Below the pieces are notes generated by a model. It did no database searches and was not told the origin of the DNA. It saw only the letters and a list, made by a program, of their open reading frames with translations. DNA of 64,000 nucleotides from Triticum aestivum. Taxonomy: Eukaryota; Streptophyta; Magnoliopsida; Poales; Poaceae. Every line of letters starts with the position of its first letter. The first letter of the stretch is position 1. The stretch is taken from NCBI RefSeq assembly GCF_018294505.1, contig NC_057807.1, positions 135,810,747-135,874,746 of the forward strand, in the 5' to 3' direction. Positions 44,112 through 55,599 of this stretch are shown here, piece by piece. A program made the translations under genes and the position numbers.

Positions 44112-45217
44112 GAATGAAGAACAACACCGGAAAGAGTGAAGACAATGCAAAGTTGAAGAATTTGAAAAACTGAGGAATTTCAAAAACTGAGGAATTTGAA
44201 GAATTTGAACTGAGTTTTATGTCCTCTACAACATTCACTTATTGTTATTTCTTCAAGTTGATTTCTTATGCTAAGTGAATGTGATCGGACCCTTCCCCCT
44301 CTATGCTAAACTCAACCCAGTCTATTCACAAATTCCTGATATGCGTTCTATTTGAAACTCGTTCAAATTCTTCACTGTGTCCTTGACAGCTGAAAAAATT
44401 GCGAACGAAACTTTTCACTTATCTTATCTGAATTTTCGGCTTTGCCGCTCAAACCGTTACGCTTCTCACGAAAATACTTATCTATTCACCCACGATCCTA
44501 GACGATCGCCACCTCTCAGTACATGGGTGAAACATGTCAAGCGAATGAGAAGAGGCCAGGGGCATGTTCGTCCGATTTCCTCGGTTGAACAGTTTTTCAC
44601 TCCCTCTATAAATACCCCTGTCTCTTCCTCACTTCACTTTCACCTCGCTTGCGCGCTCTCCCCGCTCGAGCTTCCCAAAACCCTAGCGCCACCACTACTT
44701 CATCATCGCCGGTGAGGAAGAGCTTCACTGCCTCGACCTCGTCGCTGTCGTACTCGCGCCGGTTGCGGATTTCTTCACTCCACTGCCGCTGTAGCTGTCT
44801 TCCTCTGCCGAGTTAGGGCATGGAAGATCTGACCTGACGAACTTCACATCTGTTCTTCCCAGTTCGTTGTGTTCTTCACTTCGGGTAATTAAAAGTTACT
44901 TTTAACTGCTCGCTTTGATTCTCAAGTTTTCCTGAAAATCCTCAAAAGTGTTTATTCTTCAATTCTTCACACACATAAACACCTCACATGTCATCTGCTC
45001 TTGATTCGTTTCTCTAAGCAATGATTTTCTTCAAGATTCCTCAGTTGTGTGGATTTTCAATCTACACAACTCTGGAACCTAAGACAAAGAACGCTTAGTG
45101 AAATTCCTCAAGACTCATCTGGTCAAATTCCTCAAACTTGTTCTTATTGAAAAATCTTCTGAGAACACATATGACCTCTCCAAATTCCTCGCAACTATAC
45201 TCTGTTCATAGGTACTC
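43763..45217 (+). other. Inter-ORF region of the Sirevirus
   Basis: Noncoding DNA lies between pol and the extra ORF. It contains the 194-bp palindrome (43994-44187) and, at 44580-44700, a promoter-like stretch with CTATAAATA (44607-44615) followed by a C-rich leader-like tract. This could drive a separate transcript for the downstream ORF. No protein domain was seen. Confidence 0.5.
43994..44187. repeat. 194-bp perfect palindrome with (TA)n centre
   Basis: Arms of about 79 bases (43994-44072 and 44109-44187) are exact reverse complements, checked base by base. They are separated by an alternating TA run that is itself symmetric, so the whole 194 bases is one palindrome. Confidence 0.93.
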
Positions 45218-48200
45218 ATGTCCACTGCTGAATTACTAGGTTGTCATCAACTTAACTCATTTTCAGCGTTCCTGGAAGAAAAGTTGCATACCTCTTCAGA
45301 AACTTTAGTTGTTCATATTCCTCAGCTGAAGGAAATGGGTGACAAAAGGCCACGGAAGGGAGGAAAGAAGCCTGAGGTCATGACTGCTTTTGAGATCCCT
45401 GAGGGCATTTACAAAGACTATTGCACACCTGATGAGGCCACGTTCGGAAAGGAGAACAAGAATCAGCGCAAGGTGCGCATACAAAGGATAGAGAGGAGAT
45501 GGCCACGAGAATGGAGGGAGTACCGATATGTCACTCCCAAGTACATGAAGAAATTCGCACTCAACCCTCCATGCCCAAGACCTCCATTGGCACCAGGCCA
45601 GTTGGCAGATCCCACTAGCCTCAAGCGCGGTGAGGATTATCCTGATGAATGGGCAAAGCGCCAAGCCAAACTGGCTAAGCAAGCAAAGGAAGCAGTGAAG
45701 AAATTCAACGCAGACTCTGCTGCTGCTGCCTCTGCTGAGGCCTCTGCTAGTCAGCCAAGGAAGGCAATGCACAAGAAGCCTGCACATAAATCCAGTGCTT
45801 CACCTTCAATGCCCTCACGGCCAAGCTCCTCTGCTATGCCATCAAGGCCAGATTCCTCAAGGCCCTCACGGCAAATTCCTCAGACTACTCCTTCAAAGTC
45901 CTCAGCTCCTCCGTCAAAGTCTTTAGCTGCTCCGACAAAGTCCTCGGCACCTGTGCATCTCGCCACGTGCCAAAGGACTCAAGGCTTCTCTATTGCCTCA
46001 GGAGAATCTGCAAGCTCCTCAGCTGCTCGAAATTCCTCAGCTGGTCCCTCTCTGCTGAAGAAAAAGGCCACTGCTGGACGAGGCACTCGACCCAAGTCCT
46101 CACAAGAAGCAGGTCGCCTTCCATGTACCCTCTGATGATGATGAGGCTGATGATGAAGAACTTGCCGAAATCATAAGAGACAGGCAAGCCAGGGCCGCTA
46201 GAGCCAAAGGCAGCAATGTGCCGCTGATGCTGGATCCAAAGTTCATCCTTGACTACATTGACCTGTGGCACAAGGATCCTAACACGTCTTTGCCGAAGAT
46301 GAACCTCACTCCTGGTCAAAGTCATGTTCTTACTGCCTTCATTGAAGAAGAAAATGGAAATTTGAACAAGGCAGAAGTTTGAAGAAAGCGCAGTACAAGA
46401 AACAGCGCTACCTCAAGGACAATGTCCTCACTCTCACTCCTGATCAGCTCCTTGCCTTGCAAGTTGAAATCAAACAGCTGAGTGATGAATTTGGTTGATA
46501 CCATGCTGATTGGAAGGGCGCCAAGGTGCGTTTCGTCAATCTGACGAAGAAATTCACTTCAAGTGCTGCTCCACCTGTGCACATTGAAGCTACTCAGGCT
46601 GAAGCATCTGCTCAGCCTACTGAAGAAAATGCTAGCACCGCTGATGACAATCAGGCTGCTGAAGAAAATGAGAGTGCCAGGGCTGATGAAGAAATTCCAG
46701 CCACTGAAGATATTGCCAGGGCATCCACTAGTGGTGCGCTGAAGAAAGTGAACAAGTCAGGGCAACTGCATCAGTTGTGCCCGATGAAAAAGAACCAAAG
46801 TCCTCTGCACCTCCTGCGCCTACACCAACTCCAACCCTTCCATCTGCATCAGATGCGAAGAAGACCAAGGCTGCAGAACGTGCAGCTGTGAAGAAAAGGA
46901 AGGCATCAACTTCTTCACATTCTTCAACTCCGAAGAAGATGAAGATTCTGATCAGTTCAATTGACAATCCGATTGATGCCGTTCCAGTCTCATCAATGCC
47001 ATCAAAGGACCTTGTTCCATTTGGTGAAGATTATGTGATTCCTGATGAATCTGATGAAGAATCTCCTTCTGCTGCTACGTCAGAGCAGTTGGACGAAGAA
47101 ATTGAAGTGGATAAGATCCCTTCAACCCCAGTCATTTCCTCACCTTTGCCTCAGTTTACTGCTGAAGAGGCAGGTGTTGAAGAAATTGAAGAGGAGGATG
47201 TGGACATTGGCTGTACCACTCCTGTGCTCAATGATGAATTTTGGGACAGTCAACATCCCAACTCTCCAATGTTCACTCCCCTTCAAGCCATTCCTCAGTC
47301 CCCTGCCGCCACTGAAGTGCAAATGGGATCTGAAGAACCTCATGCAACCCCAAGTGTTCATGAAGAAATTCCAGCCACTAGTGCTGAAGAAATTGTCAAT
47401 GAAGAATTGACGACCCAGGCTGAAGCTGCAGAAGAGCCTGAAATTCCTCAGCCTGAGGAACCTGAGATTGCGATTCCTGAAGTAGTGCTGCAATTGACTG
47501 ACACTCCTCAGCCCAAGCCAAAGGATCCTTTCTCCAAGAAGCAAAAATTCAAGGCTGATGATTTCTTTGGCGAGCACGTATTCTTCACGGAATTCAACCC
47601 CTATGACAATGCTCGTCTTAGAAGGAAGCGTTTCTGGACTGCCAGCCAGGCCAACTTCTATTCCTCAGTGCTCTTCAACAAGGACAAAGTCTTCGATCAT
47701 GAGCATATTCCTCATGTGGACATGGAATCCATGCCTTGCTTCTCTCAAGTCCTCAGCATGATTCATGACGCTGGCTTGCTCAATTTCTGCTCTGACATAG
47801 TTGATTGGAATGAAGAACTTATTCTTCAGTTCTACGCAACTTTGCATATCACAGGCGATGCTGCTGACGTCAACTCATGGGTGTTGGACTGGATGACTGA
47901 AAACACTCATTACAAGGCACCAGCCTCTGAATTGCTTCATGCCCTACCAATCAGTCCTCCACCTGACGGTGCTCGTTGTCTGTATGATGAGCCTGAACTC
48001 ACTGATCACTATATGCAAGTGCTCATGAAGCCGCTGAAGCCGGGACAAGCTCCAAGGACCAAATTCCTCGTGAAGGAATTGCTCTATGTGCCAAGAACAA
48101 TCTACCGCATTCTGACGAAGACCATGAGTCCCATCAAAGGCCATGACTCATCCGATGAAGAAATTATCGGAATGATGAAGAACATGCTTTTCAACATCAT

Positions 48201-48966
48201 GCATGGCATTCCCATAAATTATCATGATTTCTTCATGAGGACTCTGGCGAATGTTGCACTTTCTCCATTTGAGCTGAAGCCTTACGCGCCGTGGATCATG
48301 AGATTCCTCTGAACAAGGTCTTCACTCAACTACAAGGCTGATTTTCAGAATCACCTCAGCTACTTGCCCCCTATTGAAGTCCTCAAGCGGACAATTTCCT
48401 CATCTGATGAGAAGGGCAAGTCACCAGCCGTTATCGATGAAGGCATTCGTCCATTGGATGGTCAGTTCCGCAAAGCTGCATCTTACTCCACCAATGATGA
48501 CTCTGCCACTCATGATACTGCTGCCAATGCTACCAAGACAAGTCCTCAAGCTACTGCTCCTCGTGTGCTGACTGATCGTGAACTGCTGATAAGTCTTCAC
48601 CAGAAGGTGGATCGCAACCACAAGTGGGTTAAGCGTCAGTTTGGTTCTATTCTTCACAACATGACTTCCACACATAATGCAGTGAAGAAAAACCACTACT
48701 ACCTCCATGAAGTGTTTGATCGCACCTGGGCTATTCTGTCACATCTATATGGTGAAGAAGATCTGAAGCAAATGGGCTTCAAGGAAGACTTTGACTGGTC
48801 TGCTCCTCCACCGAAGAGATTCAAGAGGGTCAAGGTTCCTTCCGTGGTGGCCAGCTCATATTCTTCATCACGCTCCACGGACGAGCATGAAGACTTGGAC
48901 GACACTGCAGCAGGCCCTACATCGACTCAAGACCCTGACAACGCTGGCGCTCCTCCATCTTCATGA
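45218..48966 (+). pseudogene. Extra (env-position) ORF of the Sirevirus, degenerate
   Basis: A long coding region downstream of pol corresponds to the additional ORF of Sireviruses often called env-like. The first part (45218-46135) is basic and ends in an Ala/Ser/Pro-rich tract with repeated SS(A/S)PS units. The middle is acidic. The part 46777-48312 is open, with a globular C-terminal half (FFGEHVFFTEFNPYD ... LLYVPRTIYRILTK). At least three frameshifts (about 46100, before 46490, about 46750) and in-frame TGA stops at 46496-46498 and 48310-48312 break it. The last part (48364-48966) has a charged helix and Ser-rich tail. I see no signal peptide or clear membrane anchor, so an envelope function is not supported by the sequence. 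Confidence 0.65.
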
Positions 48967-49486
48967 TATTCTTCAGGGGCGTTAGTCCTCAGTTTCAACC
49001 CTTTTGGTCATTCGATGACAAAGGGGGAGAAATTTGAGTTAGTCTTCAAGCGGGTCTATCTTATATGGGCGTTTTTTGCTAAGTTACAACTCTCGTTCTT
49101 CTGATGACTTTGCTGGATCGAGTTGTAATCTTAAACTCTATGGTGACCTGATACTTTTGTTGTGTTCTTCTGCATGCTTATTCCTCATTAATGTTAATGC
49201 ACGCATGCTGAATTACATCAGTCACCATATTTCATCATGCATTTCAAATTCTTCATATTATATATCAAATGCGTGTATGAATTACAAGATATAGGGGGAG
49301 ATCTCCATGATTATACTCTTCAAGTGTGCATTGCTTCAAAAGCAAATTCCTCACTATGCACATCTTCAGGGGGAGTTCTTCTATATCTTGCAATCAAATT
49401 CCTCAATATCAGTATTTACACTTCACATGTTTATCCCCGTTGAAAACTTAACCTATATTGTCATCAATCACCAAAAAGGGGGAGAT
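48967..49486 (+). promoter_or_regulatory. 3' leader with multiple polypurine-tract-like motifs
   Basis: AAAGGGGGAGA near 49020, ATAGGGGGAGA near 49289, TCAGGGGGAG near 49365 and the terminal AAAAAGGGGGAGA at 49473-49485 abutting the 3' LTR. Only the last is positioned to prime plus-strand synthesis. Multiple internal polypurine tracts are a described trait of Sireviruses. Confidence 0.75.
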
Positions 49487-50994
49487 TGTAAGTGCATCTA
49501 GTGCCCCTTAGTGATTTTGGTGTATTGAAGACTTATAGGTTAAGGGACTGATGCGTTTGTGAGTGTACACAGGTCTATAAGTCTATGAGGAGTTTGATAT
49601 TTACAGAGAAAGTCGACCCCTAAAAATGAAGTTCTTCAACTGAAGACTTTGGATCTCTGAAGACTTTCTGAAGACTTTGAAAGTGAAGAAATTGGTGTGA
49701 CCTTGAAGACTAGGCAATCATTCAAGGAACATGAAGCGTGAAGACTTGTTTTCGTAGTTTCATTTTCTCTTTCTTGAGTCATAGGAAACACCATACTGTT
49801 AAAGTGGGTTGAGGAAATACTAAGGAAAAATTTCCATGTGATGCTCAACTCAAAATCCTACACCTACCAATCCCTTCGAGTGAAGCCATTGGAAATCTCA
49901 TACAGTTCAGTCATATTCTTCAGTGACAGAGACGAAGTTCTTCTGGTCTCTGAGGAATTTGTTCTGACTGAGGAGTTAGGAATTCACCAGTGTGAATTGC
50001 CTACATAGTGAGGAACATGATAGCCCTGAGGATTTTGATAGTCAAAATTCCGACCGTTGCTGTGCTATGCGCCAGCGGTTCCAAAATATCTACCCACCTA
50101 ACGGTCATATCAGACAAGGGCATTTATGTCTTATCATGTCGGGCTGCTCCCTAGGCTATAAATAGCCGCCCCCTTCAACCACTAGCTGGTTGGCTGCTCC
50201 GAGAGAAACTGACACTTGTCAATTGTGAGCATCCCATCCTCCGAGGACTTTGAGCGAAAATCATCAAGTGAGGAAAACCCAAAAACCCAACACCTACAAA
50301 CCCAAAGTGATTGAGCATCACTGAAGAGATTGATCCTGCGTGGATCCGACGCTTGTTTCCTTTGAAGACTGTGCTTCTTCCAGAGGGTTAGGCGTCAAGG
50401 TCTAGAGCATCCAAGAGGAATTGTGGATCGCCGAGTGACCGAGTTTGTGAAGGTTCGGAAGTCACCTGAAGACTTACCACGAGTGATTGGGCGAGGTCTG
50501 TGTGACCTTAGCTCAAGGAGAATACGGTGAGGACTGTGTGTCCGGGACTGGGTGTCCTCGAGTTTAAATACTCAGCCGCTCCAACCAGATGTACAACTGA
50601 GACAGCAGTTGGAACTGGTCTACCAAATCATTGTCTTCACCAAGCCTACTGGTTCTATTTCCTCAACTCTTTCATTTCCTCATGACTGTTGTTGTGTGCC
50701 TGTTCATATCTGTTTGAAGACTTTGACTGAAGACTTTCTCAATTTCCTCAGATCAATTTCTTCAGTCTGACCATCTTCTTTCTTGTGTTATCCTGTGTTT
50801 ATGCTTTCTGTACTTTGTGCTTGTCTTCATTTCATCATGATGACTATGCTTGTGTTCTGCTATGTTTACTTCTGAGTACTTATTCCGCTGCTAGTAGTTC
50901 TTCATTTAGGAATTTCCTCACCGGCAAATTCCTCAGTGAAGAATTCATAAAAATCGCCTATTCACCCCCCTCTAGTCGATATAACGCACTTTCA
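49487..50994 (+). repeat. 3' LTR of the Sirevirus
   Basis: This 1508-bp LTR has the same ends and TATA box (TATAAATA near 50157) as the 5' LTR. The differences include a short block (gcgacc versus tgggtt) after 'ctgttaaag' and a small deletion after 'gcgtggatc'. Followed by TSD TCTAC. Confidence 0.92.
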
Positions 50995-52080
50995 TCTACT
51001 CTACGCCGTGCAGAAACGCTTCTCAGTCATCGTCAACGTTGTATCCGTTACCAGATGCGGTGTTGCTGCCATTGCTGGCCATCGACCGAAAGAGGAGGGG
51101 ACTAGGAGAGGATGAGATGACCCAGAGCTGCTGCTACCATTGTATTCAAGGCTTTGACTGGGATCAACTAGACAACCTCTAACTTCCAGCCAATGGGTGA
51201 AGAGGAAGATGATGAATCAGTGCACGATGACCCAGAGCCCTCTACCCGCCAAGGTCGAGATCAGTAATCCGCGGGCCGGCTTAGCATCTGTCAGTTGAGA
51301 TACGTTACCAAAACTCTTATTCTTTTGGTCTGTCTGTTGCCTTGTAATAGGCTAGCTGAAAAACAATTATCTGGCATGCCATCGCGCATGTTGATCTGCA
51401 TAACACTTATGAACCGTTTTGATCTTATTTGATGATCCACTATTTATTCTCATAACAATTATCAACTTTGCTTGATCATGTTGTCATAAACCCTGCATAC
51501 AAACAGAGCACAAGTGCCTTGGTGGTTTACCCCAAGGCGGGTCATAATACCCCATAAAAAACCAGTGGTGACTGCATCGTCCATAACCAAGGCCGGTTTA
51601 TCAAAACCTCATATAATCATAATAAAAATAAATATCATACCTGTGATATTTATGTATATTGCCGGCTTACCATGCCATATGAAGTAAGGGTAACAACCCA
51701 GACTCAGAGTGCAGTGCTCTATGCAATTTATTCATACTGCCGGCTTACAACGCCATAGACAACAAAGGGTAACATCCCATAACTTTAGAGTATAGGACTC
51801 CAAACATATGATTATCATACACTGTCGACTTAACATCCAAAGTCAGGCCGGGTTAACAAAACACCGGATATTATCAAATAAAGATCAAGGCATCATGCCC
51901 TGAATCAAGTTTCAACCATATATCAATATGGCACAAACATAAATCACCAAAAAAGATTCAAAGGCAACATAACACAAAAGACCAAGGCATTCAAAGGCTA
52001 CCAAGCCTCAACATCAAGTGCTATTCAAAGGCTACACAACCACTGAGTTACTCCTTAATTCAAACCTGTAAGACAGGCCT
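50995..52080 (-). mobile_element. Flank and gypsy internal fragment
   Basis: 50995-51280 is the other half of the Sirevirus target and holds no recognised gene. From about 51290 the words 'ccggctta', 'gggtaacaaccca' and 'ccttggtggtttaccccaaggcgggtcat' resemble internal 3'-region sequence of the gypsy complex to the right (compare 53870-53910). It is probably part of a related minus-strand element. No coding capacity was seen. Confidence 0.45.
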
Positions 52081-52693
52081 TGTCGTGGAATTAACACGGC
52101 AGATGTCCTTAGTGTGAGGACTTAGTCGCGAGGCCAACGCATCTATGCGGTAGCTTGAGAGGGGTTGGGCGGAATCGAGAGACGCAACATACAAGACAAG
52201 GATTTAGACAGCTTCGGGCCCCGGGAAACATCACCCGGTAATAACCCTACATGTTGTTTGTGGCTAGGTCTCATTATGATCATGAGGGAGTCGCCGGTAA
52301 GCCGGCTCTTTGTGTCTAGCCCTGGATATTGTTTCTTCTTTCTCGTCCCACTTTGGGGAGCCTTGCCCCTCCTTATATAAGTTGAAGGGGCGGCTTACAT
52401 GTAGAGTCCTAGTAGGATTAGAACTAACTTATTCTCTATTACAAGTCGGATACAAGTATGGGTCTTGCTTCCTTGTAAAGGAAATATTCCTCATGCCTTC
52501 CATCTTAAGCCAGCCCACAATAAGATGAGCCGACCTACTGGGCCTTGGGCCTAGTCTTCTATCTGACCCGCCCACCGGGTTACTAATGAGTCGCCAAGAT
52601 CGGACAGGTTATCTGTGAATCGCCAAGCTCCGGGTAGGTCACCAGTGAGTCGCCAATTCTGGCCGGGTCATACCGCGGGGTATATTCCCAACA
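52081..52693 (-). repeat. 3' LTR of the non-autonomous gypsy element
   Basis: On the minus strand: TGTTGGGAATATACC at 52693 to TTCCACGACA at 52081, 613 bp. It is preceded on that strand by the purine tract CAGGGGGCTAA, the polypurine tract. The plus strand shows TATATAAG near 52374, antisense to the element; the element's own TATA box is not obvious. Confidence 0.8.
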
Positions 52694-53269
52694 TTAGCCC
52701 CCTGATTAATTTGGATTTATCCATGTTAAACTGATCCTGTAAAATAAACACAAGAACATACTTGATAGGTTGTGCCCCGGGTTAAATTTTTGTAAGCCGG
52801 CACCTAATCATCTTTAAATCCTTGTCATTTCCTTCTTGATACATGCCCATGAACTCATAGCAAATCTCCTTTAGTAGATATGTTCAAACTTTGTGAATGC
52901 AAAAAATCCAGATACTTGTTTTGAGAAATCCGGGTCAATAGGCCAGCTTCAGAGTCAATTTGCTGGCATTGATCTCTTGTAGAGAAATATTGTAAGAAAT
53001 AATCCACTTGAATCGGCTTCCAAAGTGCTGGCTTAAAACATATTGGTCTTGAAATACTCATCTGACTTTCAGCCGGCTTGAAGAAGTAAAACTTGCCGGT
53101 TTATCAAAATTGCCGGCTTGTAAATATTGATAGCACTGGGTCATAACTGTTGCCGATGCCGGGCCATAATTATTGGTGACACCGGATCATGATTGTTGCA
53201 AACACCGGGTCAATTTGATCCTCCTGACTTGCTCAAAACTGATAATTTGAAGATTTTTCTCCCTTATAT

Positions 53270-54560
53270 CCATATTACCTATAGCCCCCAAGTCTTGAGC
53301 AGAACAAAGTGATGGTTTAAGACTTGCTCCAATAAATATTGCAACTTTGAAGAAATCCGGTTTATTCATCTCAATCATATAAACTGAATATTCCACACAT
53401 GTAGCCCCCAAGTGCCGGGATGTCATGCTTGCAGCAACCTGGAACTTGTAATTGCTTTATGCTTATGAAAACTTCAACCAGTGTAGCCCCCAAGGGCCGG
53501 GTCATTATGCAATAATGAGCAGGGACTTTGTAAATATGATCATGTAAACTTGAGCAACAACGTGTAGCCCCCAAGGGCCGGCTCATTTAAAATGTGATGA
53601 GTCAGGTCTTCAATAAGTTGAGCAAAAAATGACTTTGCATTAGCCCCCAAGTGCCATGGTGCATGCTAGCCGTGACATGGGACTTGTATATTCGATGTAA
53701 TCTCGATTTGAACAATGTAGCCCCCGAGTGCCGGGTCGTAAGCCTGCAGCAACTCGGGACTATTTCCTCCATTGTAAAATAAATCATGCCCATTGATAAC
53801 GTAACGTCAAGAGCTAGGGCGGGTGACCACCCAAATGTAGTCTTACCCTGGACACAAGTAGATCACAAGAACCCTTGGCGGTTTGCCGTAGGGCGGGTCA
53901 TATAAAAACCCGAAAAGAATCATAAATAGACAAGCCGGTTATCAATCATGATGTTAAGACACAATTGATGTTATCATACTTATGATCCTTTGGATGATAC
54001 CACCGGTTTACGTGACCCGGAGGGTGAAGTTGATGACGTAACCCTGTAAAAGCCGACACATATGATATTTGTGACAACTCAAATACTTGTGATTGTATAA
54101 AAACAGATAATTTTTTTTGAGGCTTCTGATTCGAATACAATCAGTAAACCGTTCCAAAGGGGTTAAGCTAAGATTCGAATACGATCATATAGCCCCCAGT
54201 GGCGTTGGCGTTGCCGATCAAAGTGGGTATCGACATCTATGTTCTCTTTGGTTCGAATACGACCTATGTTTGAACAGGAAGCCCCCAAATGACCTTAAGA
54301 GTTGTTTAGCGACGCTGATTCGAATACGATCCACGTCGATTCCCAAAGGGGTTGAGCTATGATTCAGATACGATCAAGAAGCCCCCAAGTAGGTTCAGCA
54401 ATTTGCTAATCGAAAGGGTATCGACAGCTATGTTCGCTTTGGTTCGAATACGACCTATGTTTGAACAGGAAGCCCCCAAGTGACCATATATGAGCATTGC
54501 ACCGATCAAGAGGTACCGACAGCTATGCTCGATGAGCAGGAAGCCCCCAAGTGACCATAA
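53270..54560 (-). repeat. Array of polypurine-like CTTGGGGGCT motifs
   Basis: Plus-strand AGCCCCCAAG or a close form recurs at about 53281, 53402, 53483, 53563, 53641, 53718 (AGCCCCCGAG), 54279, 54379, 54471 and 54541, commonly 70-100 bases apart. The later copies sit in a unit containing 'ggttcgaatacgacctatgtttgaacagga'. On the element strand this reads CTTGGGGGCT, close to its polypurine tract. Tandem-repeat-rich 3' regions are a known trait of Tat-lineage elements. Confidence 0.75.
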
Positions 54561-54953
54561 TAAGATAAGCCGTAAGGTAGGACACCTATGTTTGAACCGC
54601 GCATCATGGCAGCAAGTTCTTTTTGGCAACCTTTAATTTTTCTTAGAACTTGAACTTGCGAGAGATTAATTCTTTTTGAACCGGAACTTTAAACCGGATT
54701 TGAAAGCTTCAAAAAATTGTGAGGGACAAATTTACCTTGAGCCGGATGTTGAACCGGTTTTGAAAGCTTCAAAGCTTTGCGGGAGAGAGATGTCTCTTGA
54801 GCTACATTTTAAACTGGAATCTTCATTTTGAGCCGGAAATTTCCTGACGGCCTTTAAATATTCGCCAATAAAGCAGTAGCCTCTAGGGTCGGGTTATCTT
54901 CCCTTCAATGACCTGGAGTTCTTGAATTCATTGAAACCGGCTAATTTTGCCGA

Positions 54954-55590
54954 GTCATACCATTGTAGCCCCCGAGTCTCAAGATGACTCGAGGAGTTGG
55001 CTTGAGATTCTCCATATTTGACCATAGCAGAAGGTATACATCATTGGCGTTGATAGCGCGATGTAAATCCACAGAAGGTTGAGGTGACTGCGGCGGGTTA
55101 TAAATGATCCCGTATGAGCCGTGTCAGAAACTCGGCCAATGGTTCCTTCCAACTAGCTGTTTGAAATTAACCAAACTGTAATGGCGGCGGCTTGTGCACC
55201 TGCCCATTGAACCATCCAGTGTAGACGGGGCTGATAATATATGATAATTTGCCTCTAATTTGTTGGAAGAAAACCGGGCTTCCCAAGTAGTGACTTGATC
55301 ATACTCAATAAACAGCTCATCCAGACAAGTGCGGCCCGATGTGTCGATGTAGACCAGGCCACGAGAGACGGATGGTAAAGACGACCGTAACATCAAAGAC
55401 GGCATAGACAGATGAACCGGCCGTGGCGTTGTAAGCCGGTGCGGACGGGCAAGTTGTCCTCCTTATTGTAAGTCGGCGTGGTCGCGAGAGACGGCCACGG
55501 CGTTGTAAGCCGGCGCGGTCGCGAGAGACGGCCACGGTGTTGTAAGCCGGCACGATCGCGAGAGACGGCCACGGCGTTGTAAGCCGGTGC
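54954..55590 (-). repeat. Segment duplicated at 58983-59610
   Basis: From 'gtcataccattgtagcccc' through the 37-bp repeats the segment matches 58983-59610 with only scattered differences (about 3 percent by eye). It is the shared 3' internal region of the two gypsy elements. Confidence 0.85.
55490..55590. repeat. 37-bp tandem repeat
   Basis: The unit beginning cgttgtaagccggcgcggtc starts at 55501 and 55538, with partial copies on both sides (about three copies). The same array in another copy number lies at about 59447-59605 in the duplicated segment. Confidence 0.8.
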
Positions 55591-55599
55591 GGGAGTCCG

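Larger units (their letters stand above)
37025..50994 (+). mobile_element. Complete Maximus-like Sirevirus (Ty1/copia)
   Basis: The element is 13,970 bp with two LTRs of about 1.5 kb. Target duplications TCTAC at 37020-37024 and 50995-50999 match exactly. Order is LTR, tRNA-Met-type primer site, gag, protease-integrase-RT-RNase H, a long extra ORF, polypurine tract, LTR. Copia gene order (integrase before RT) plus the extra ORF and long LTRs place it in the Sirevirus group. LTR ends (TGTAAGTGCATCTAGTGCC ... ATATAACGCACTTTCA) match the Triticeae Maximus family as I recall it. Confidence 0.9.

Noticed and set aside
44008..44238. Near-identical short frames on both strands ending in an isoleucine/tyrosine run
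   Set aside because: They are the two readings of the 194-bp palindrome and its TA centre, not proteins.
45218..48966. Calling the extra Sirevirus ORF an envelope gene
   Set aside because: Position fits the env-like label in the literature, but no signal peptide, membrane anchor or fusion motif is visible.
52165..52380. Repeated 71-codon frame, also at 58481-58696
   Set aside because: Both are the same stretch of the gypsy LTR read on the plus strand, opposite to the element; it is shared because the LTRs are copies.
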